This document shows positions 59,301 to 64,000 of a stretch of 64,000 nt of DNA, piece after piece. Source of the DNA: an uncultured Flavobacteriaceae bacterium (GTDB lineage Bacteria > Bacteroidota > Bacteroidia > Flavobacteriales > Flavobacteriaceae); assembly GCA_947504035.1 (NCBI GenBank), contig CANNGA010000003.1:279870-343869 (forward strand). The letters run 5' to 3'. Position 1 is the first letter of the stretch, and every line of letters begins with the position of its first letter. The translations under genes and the position numbers were made by a program. Under the pieces are notes generated by a model. That model worked only from the letters and a program-made list of their open reading frames with translations, was not told the origin of the DNA and ran no database searches.

Positions 59301-60863
59301 AACGATCTCTTGGTAATTTTTTGGCCTTAATATATCTATATCTTTTATCTTTTTCTTGGGGGTGTCAACAAACTGCTCTAACAGATATAAATAATCGTTT
59401 ACGAAACGTTTTATTGTACTCTTTTTAAATAAACATGTTGCATAATTAAATTGGCAAGTAATCTTATCTTTGCTATCGTCGACAAATACGGACAGGTCAT
59501 ATTGCGCTACGTCATGAGCTACATATCCTTTGTGTGGTCGTAAATATTGATTTAAGTCTTCAGATTCTTCTTCTCGATTATCAAAACTTTGCACACTAAA
59601 TACGACTTGAAAAATAGGATGATACGATGGGGTTCTTTCGTTTTCAATTGCAGCAACCAAATGTTCAAAAGGAAGGTCTTGATGGTACTGAGCTTCTATT
59701 TGGTTTTTATGCACTTGTAAAATGAGATCTTCAAAATTGTGATGATCATTTAGTACCGTTCTGTTCACATAAGGGTTGACAAAAAAACCTATCAAGTCTT
59801 TTACTTGTCTATGATGCCTACCTGCCATCATACTACCTGTAACTATATCTTGTTGTCCCGAATATTTATTTAATAGTATATGGAAAACACTTAATAAAAG
59901 GCTGTGCATGGTTACACCATGTTTCTTCGTTACAGATTTAATTCGGTCACTAAGAGCCTTACTTAGAGTCGTATTTTGATTAGCGCCTTGGTAATTGGAA
60001 CTATTTGATCTGGGATAGTCTGTTGGCAGTTCTAATTGTTGATATCCCGATAGTTTATTTTTCCAATACTCTAACTGCTCTTCTAGAACATTATGTGTTA
60101 AATATAAGCGTTGCCAAGTAGCAAAATCTTTATATTGCATTTTCAAATCAGGAGGATTAAAACTTGTATCGTTTTGGGTATACGCATTATAATAGCCATC
60201 GAGTTCTGATTTGAAAATTTCTGAGGACCATCCATCTGAAGCAATATGGTGAATATTAATTAAAACAACCACTTTTGGGGTACCAGCATTCATAGTATAA
60301 AGTTTTACACGAATAGGGTATTCCTTTTTCAAATCAAAAGGGCGATTAATTTCTTCTAAGAGCAGTGTATTTAACGCATTTGGTGTATTTACAGTCTCAT
60401 TCTTAATCTGTAAGGCGGCTTCATGTATAACTTGAAATCCTTGTCCCATTTCTTCTTCTATCGTACTTCTTAGTATCTTATGTCTCGCTATAACGCATTG
60501 AATAGCATAACTAATGGCTTCTTTATCAGCAGGTTCTGAAACTTCAAAAACCATAGGTAGATGATAAGCATTAAACCCATTTTCATACACTTCTAAAAAC
60601 CACAAACGCTCTTGCGCAAAGCTTAAAGGTGATTTTTTAATACGGTTATCAAACAATTCTTTTGCTTGAACAAAACGTTCTAGTGAAGTAATCTTATTTT
60701 GTTTTAAAAAAGCAACTAACTCAGTTCTATTTGTTTTAATAAAATCAATAATTACTGCTTTTGTATTTTGTTTTCTAACATGTAAATTAAGGCTTTCATT
60801 ATCCATCCAAATGGCTTCATTATTGAATGCTAATGCTATTAAAAAGTTATATATATTTCCCAT
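56307..60863 (-). CDS. NRPS: docking-C-A(Val)-T-reductase
   Basis: The 1518-residue synthetase is the terminal module. Residues 1-56 look like a TubC-type N-terminal docking domain. The condensation domain (about 75-505) has SFAQERLWFL and HHIASDGWS (His205, His206, Asp210), of LCL form. The adenylation domain (about 530-1045) has YVIYTSGTTGVPKG, YKTGDLVKWLP and TTNGKLDKK. Aligned to GrsA, its ten pocket residues read DAFWIGGTFK, the known valine code. The carrier domain has Ser1094 in GGNSILA. A thioester reductase (1165-1510) follows, with GATGFVG and the catalytic Tyr1329/Lys1333 pair. There is no thioesterase, so the product should leave as an aldehyde or alcohol. It starts 7 nt after the upstream NRPS gene. 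Confidence 0.95.
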   Translation of the reverse strand: MGNIYNFLIALAFNNEAIWMDNESLNLHVRKQNTKAVIIDFIKTNRTELVAFLKQNKITSLERFVQAKELFDNRIKKSPLSFAQERLWFLEVYENGFNAYHLPMVFEVSEPADKEAISYAIQCVIARHKILRSTIEEEMGQGFQVIHEAALQIKNETVNTPNALNTLLLEEINRPFDLKKEYPIRVKLYTMNAGTPKVVVLINIHHIASDGWSSEIFKSELDGYYNAYTQNDTSFNPPDLKMQYKDFATWQRLYLTHNVLEEQLEYWKNKLSGYQQLELPTDYPRSNSSNYQGANQNTTLSKALSDRIKSVTKKHGVTMHSLLLSVFHILLNKYSGQQDIVTGSMMAGRHHRQVKDLIGFFVNPYVNRTVLNDHHNFEDLILQVHKNQIEAQYHQDLPFEHLVAAIENERTPSYHPIFQVVFSVQSFDNREEESEDLNQYLRPHKGYVAHDVAQYDLSVFVDDSKDKITCQFNYATCLFKKSTIKRFVNDYLYLLEQFVDTPKKKIKDIDILRPKNYQEIVYNWNSKALDFSSTQTLSQLFKVQAKKTPNAIALVFENKQLTYRDVDEKSNQLARSIRKRYLTRTNEELPPDTLIALCLRRNLEMIIGIIGILKSGAAYVPIDSDYPKERFDYILEDTDAFLVLTQKELTDKVSALPEERLMYIDLDNSLYRLEDKSDFYVYTKSTDLAYVIYTSGTTGVPKGVMIEQHSVISLVHNNFINQTQEDTFAFLSSPVFDAATFEIWAPLLKGSALVIPKDSKQLFSDVKQFEQFIKTHHISILWLTKTLFDSLYFLNPKWCENLNYLIIGGEALDRKIINQILKSKRKPKHFLNGYGPTESTTFTCIYNLNTPIKAANVPIGKPINNRSVYILDTHRKPVPVGAVGELYIGGSGLARGYLNNSALTKHCFVNNLFATEVDKQKGHIRLYKTGDLVKWLPDGDIEYIGRKDGQVKIRGYRIELSEIEQALLKITGIQQSCVLVKNRETSVGIDKYIVGYYVLDADRKLKERDITIALSKLLPSYLMPSSFLEMDNFPLTTNGKLDKKTFPDVEFTSQKTYVAPSTTLEKELCNIWQEVIGLEKIGITDDFFKIGGNSILAIKLVSVIRSTLKKEVTVKQLFLHGTIRKLVEIITISKSESEYLGEVVRLEKESFLAIDASNIKKLNKYSNPPKHVFLTGATGFVGCFLLHELLRRTTSNVYCLVRVDTVFNGKQKILNQLNDFGLNVKGFEDRILPVIGDLSKINLGINDRHYKFLEASLDYIYHAATHMDHFSSYSRLKKVNVGGIEEIIKLATTKVLKKVIYLSTTSGLKKTAKEKDSRKDEIHYSASGYSTSKWVGEDVLIRAIENGFPAQIYRLGLITGHVGDFKKPNNQWFTQLLESCSNLGAYPKGVTFSVLPVNFIAEALIQMSLKEHIVSDIFHLCNPNFLDLEYFFSRSFSKIEKMPLKDWLIKLKSRSDAFTSLPIVKFIDFEAENIKSIISGESNKTLFPIEVPCTQYTEERLDQEINITFPKMQKEYTV

Positions 60864-60870
60864 GTTATGC

Positions 60871-63588
60871 TTACAATTTAATATTTATAAATTCCTCATT
60901 AACAACACTATCATAATTAAGAATTATTTGACGGATCGATTTTAGTTCATACAAGTTGGCGACTCTAACCTCTTTATTTAACGCTATACTTATTTTATGA
61001 GACAACTTTATGGCAAGAATTGAATTCCCTCCTATTTTAAAAAAATCATCATTAACGCCAACTCTGTCAATTCCTAATACGTCTTTCCAAATATCACAAA
61101 GCTTTTTTTCTAATTCTGTAGTAGGCATATCATAACAATCTATTTCTATGCCGTCTAAATCGAGTAAGGCTTTCTTATCTAATTTCCCATTGACCGTTAA
61201 AGGCAAACGCCTGACCGCTATTAACTTTGACGGTATCATATACTCTGGTAATTTATCATGCAACGCACTTATTGTAAATGCATTACCATATTTATTCAAA
61301 TAAGGGTTATTATATAAATCCTCTGACGGGATCGTTCTTACGTCCTTTTTTCTTTTTATCCCTTCTTCTGTACTATTTGATGTAATAATAACATCATACC
61401 GGTACCGACTTAACGCATTAACATAATCCCCTACTCTTTCCTTCACTTCAATATTGATATTATTATATTTACGTTTTAAACCTAGAAAATATTTAGGGCT
61501 AATTAACAACGCTTTTTCATTTAAAAAACTCCTATCAACATCCTGATCTTCAAAATCTTGTGATGCAGATCCAAATCTCTCTTTTAGTACAGCCTCTTGT
61601 AATTCGTAATTTCTTACGTCCCCTATAAAAAGAGTTCCTCTTGGAGCTAACTTATCAAAACTTTGTTCTAAAACGTCTTCAAAATATTCTATATCTGGAA
61701 GATTCTGACTAACAGAATTCATGATTATAGTACTGTAAGTACTTTTACTGGGCAGTTGTGTTATCTGATTTGCAGACAAATGGTATAGGGCGACATTATG
61801 AGTAGGTTTTTGAAGCAATCTATTAGTACGATGATGCTCAATTACGGTCTTAGAAAAATCCATCCCTGTAAATTTTTTCACATCACCTAATAAAGAAAAC
61901 ATCAATAAACCTGCCCCCACTCCTATTTCTAATGTATTTGTTAGATCGAAATTTCTTATTACAGCTAATGTCTTATTTTGCCATTCCTCTATCTCTAGTA
62001 TTGTTACCTCTGAGATATTACTTTTCAAATCGGTAGATTTTACTACGTCTAATGGCATTTCAATCTCTCTTTCACCCCTCCCATCATGAAGCTGTTCTGA
62101 TTTATCTATTACTGTAGAAGTGTTCCTAAAAGCATAAGTTGTATTAGGAACATAATAACCTACCAAACGTTTATCTAATCCAGATGAAGTTTTTCTTTCT
62201 TTAACCAATACAGTACTTTGCTTAATCCACGGCATTTTTAAAAGGTGCTGTTCGATCTCTGACAATTCTATACGGTAACCACGAATTTTCACTTGATTAT
62301 CCTTCCTACCTATATACTCTAAATGTCCTTCGGGTAACCATTTTACCAAATCTCCCGTTTTATATAATCGTATATAACCTCTTTCCTTATCATCTTCAGA
62401 AGCAAATGGATTGTGCACAAAACATTGGTTTGTTAATTCATTATTATTTAGATAACCACGGGCTATACCTGCTCCCCCTATGTAAAGTTCTCCAATTTCA
62501 CCAACAAGAACTGTTTGCCCTTGTGGATTTAATACATACAGCTTTGTATTTCCTATAGCGCATCCTATATTGGTACTTATGTCTTTATTTCTATAGCGAT
62601 GTATCGAAGCATATACTGTAGCTTCCGTTGGACCATAAGCATTAAATAACATTCTATCTTCTCGCCAACGCTCAACCAAGTCTGCAGAACAAGAATCTCC
62701 TCCAATAAGTAATGTCTTTATACTTTTCAATTTGGTCTGGGTTAAAGTTTCTAATAAAACAGGAGGAATCAATGCTGTAGTTATTTCCTGTTTATCTATA
62801 AAGTCACTTAGTAATTCTGCTTCTCGACGTATTTCAGTACTTATAATATAAAGTGTTGCTCCCAGAGATAAACAACTAAAGATTTCCCAAACTGAAGCAT
62901 CAAAAACATAAGACGCATATTGCAATACACGTGTACTATGCCTTATATCTAATTCGTGCTTTTGCACCATTATTAAATTAACGACACCTGTATGTTCTAC
63001 CAAAACGCCTTTAGGTGTCCCTGTAGTACCAGAAGTATAAATAACATACGCTAAATCTCTTGAATTGCTATAAACTTCTAGGTCTTCTGTAGCTTCTACA
63101 CGGTACAAATCATTATCTAAATCTATAGATAACAATTTTTGCTCCGGCAATATATTTACCTTATCTCCAAGTATGTTTTGAGTAAGAATTAAAAAAGTAT
63201 CTGTATCATTAACAATGTAATCTACTCTATCTTTAGGGTAAGCAGGATCGATAGGAACATAAGCGCCTCCTGCTTTTAAAACGCCCATCATGCCAATAAT
63301 CATCTCAAAACCTCTTTCTAAATATAAAGCAATTAAGGTATCGGGAGGTAAATCTTTATGGGTTTGAGATTTGTAACGCTTTCTTATAGATCTTGCTAAT
63401 TGATTACTTTTATAGTTTAATTCTCTATACGTAAGGTGATCGCCCTCAAATATTAATGCTATTGCATCAGGTGTTTTTTCGACTTGATCTTGGAAAAGTT
63501 GAAATAGCGTTTTAGCATTAGGGTAATCCATAAGTGCCGTCCCCCAATTGTAATCGATCTCTTGAGAGGTTTTAGAATTTAATTGCAT
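60871..63588 (-). CDS. NRPS: loading module A(N-methyltransferase)-T
   Basis: The 905-residue protein begins directly with an adenylation domain, without a condensation domain, so it starts the chain. Core motifs are YVIYTSGTTGTPKG (residue 181 on), FNAYGPTEATVYAS, GELYIGGAGIARGYL, LYKTGDLVKWLP and KIRGYRIELSEIEQ. Between core A8 and A10 (about 520-745) a methyltransferase is inserted, with LEIGVGAGLLMF, NSVSQNLP and FIGDVRNYE, the N-methyltransferase pattern. The A domain resumes at LPEYMIPSKL and LPLTVNGKLDKK. The carrier domain has Ser856. The pocket by alignment to GrsA reads D, A, W, L, L, G, A, V, Y, K, hydrophobic but not a code I know. Confidence 0.95.
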   Translation of the reverse strand: MQLNSKTSQEIDYNWGTALMDYPNAKTLFQLFQDQVEKTPDAIALIFEGDHLTYRELNYKSNQLARSIRKRYKSQTHKDLPPDTLIALYLERGFEMIIGMMGVLKAGGAYVPIDPAYPKDRVDYIVNDTDTFLILTQNILGDKVNILPEQKLLSIDLDNDLYRVEATEDLEVYSNSRDLAYVIYTSGTTGTPKGVLVEHTGVVNLIMVQKHELDIRHSTRVLQYASYVFDASVWEIFSCLSLGATLYIISTEIRREAELLSDFIDKQEITTALIPPVLLETLTQTKLKSIKTLLIGGDSCSADLVERWREDRMLFNAYGPTEATVYASIHRYRNKDISTNIGCAIGNTKLYVLNPQGQTVLVGEIGELYIGGAGIARGYLNNNELTNQCFVHNPFASEDDKERGYIRLYKTGDLVKWLPEGHLEYIGRKDNQVKIRGYRIELSEIEQHLLKMPWIKQSTVLVKERKTSSGLDKRLVGYYVPNTTYAFRNTSTVIDKSEQLHDGRGEREIEMPLDVVKSTDLKSNISEVTILEIEEWQNKTLAVIRNFDLTNTLEIGVGAGLLMFSLLGDVKKFTGMDFSKTVIEHHRTNRLLQKPTHNVALYHLSANQITQLPSKSTYSTIIMNSVSQNLPDIEYFEDVLEQSFDKLAPRGTLFIGDVRNYELQEAVLKERFGSASQDFEDQDVDRSFLNEKALLISPKYFLGLKRKYNNINIEVKERVGDYVNALSRYRYDVIITSNSTEEGIKRKKDVRTIPSEDLYNNPYLNKYGNAFTISALHDKLPEYMIPSKLIAVRRLPLTVNGKLDKKALLDLDGIEIDCYDMPTTELEKKLCDIWKDVLGIDRVGVNDDFFKIGGNSILAIKLSHKISIALNKEVRVANLYELKSIRQIILNYDSVVNEEFINIKL

Positions 63589-64000
63589 ATTTTTATATTT
63601 ATATATAAATCACTTTTTAAGAAAGACAAAACGACAACTAAAATGACTGATTTTACTTTCTAAACATGACGTATAAACTTAAAAGTATAGCAATTTTTCT
63701 TTAGTTTTAAATATGTGTTTTTTTATTTTAACGTCCTATCCTATAGAAAAGAAAGAATTTACTCATCTTATTTTGCAGCTAGCTTATTAATAATCAGCTT
63801 TAATACACTATAATTCTTATCGCCCTAAAGCCTAATAACTTTAACACCCTTTTTTTAATTCTTAACATTCCTCTTATTTTTTGAATGTTCACCATCACTC
63901 GTGTTTTAGTACAAAGCCTTATTTAGGGCTTGCTGATTTTCTACTTATATTTTTACACCCCTAATGTTTACAATACTTTGTGTGTTTTTTGTTAGACAAA
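63589..64000. other. Upstream region of the NRPS operon
   Basis: About 410 AT-rich bases precede the first NRPS gene. No gene, exact TAnnTTTG promoter or operator was seen. An imperfect stem (AAGCC with GGGCTT) occurs near 63930. The cluster therefore probably starts here, though its control is unknown. Confidence 0.4.

Overview
The window is typical of a marine or host-associated Flavobacteriaceae (Bacteroidota) chromosome. Several things point there: low GC, promoters of the flavobacterial type (TTG, about 19 nt, TAnnTTTG), a SusC/SusD pair, a type IX secretion sorting domain, a FecR/ECF-sigma/TonB receptor locus, and the Bacteroidota r-protein order with rpmJ and infA between secY and rpsM. 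No tRNA, rRNA, CRISPR array or intact insertion sequence was seen.

Layout. 1-4.8 kb: end of an alpha/beta hydrolase, an RluF-type pseudouridine synthase, a PhyH-like dioxygenase, a small MscS-like channel, then folD and ffh on the minus strand. 5.3-14.5 kb: a repeat-built surface lipoprotein stands divergent from an ECF sigma factor, FecR anti-sigma factor and STN-bearing TonB-dependent receptor. A DUF1800/DUF1501 pair follows; the DUF1501 protein carries a T9SS tail. 14.5-23.8 kb: housekeeping genes argS, ctlX, gltA, eno and carA, plus a TPR histidine kinase. 24-38.5 kb: the long S10-spc-alpha operon, read from rplC down to rplQ on the minus strand. It has a recognisable promoter and a structured leader ending in a terminator-like hairpin. 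38.5-44 kb: a beta-helix-like lipoprotein gene separates this operon from the str operon (rpsL-rpsG-fusA-rpsJ). 44-50.6 kb: an Omp85-like outer membrane protein and a lone SusC/SusD pair. 50.8-55.6 kb: small accessory genes (NRDE/TANGO2, SPW-like, YHS, SnoaL-like, a methyltransferase) with long spacers. 56.3-63.6 kb: two nonribosomal peptide synthetase genes.

The most unusual content is the NRPS pair. In transcription order it reads A(N-MT)-T, then docking-C-A-T-reductase. It is a compact two-module assembly line without a thioesterase, predicted to release a reductively terminated N-methylated dipeptide. By my alignment to GrsA the second module has the classical valine pocket. Other points of interest are the candidate attenuator in the S10 leader, a probable separate transcription unit for rpsD-rpoA-rplQ, and the repeat-built lipoprotein next to the trans-envelope signalling locus. 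Several start codons were moved downstream because the longest reading frame runs through a promoter or terminator.
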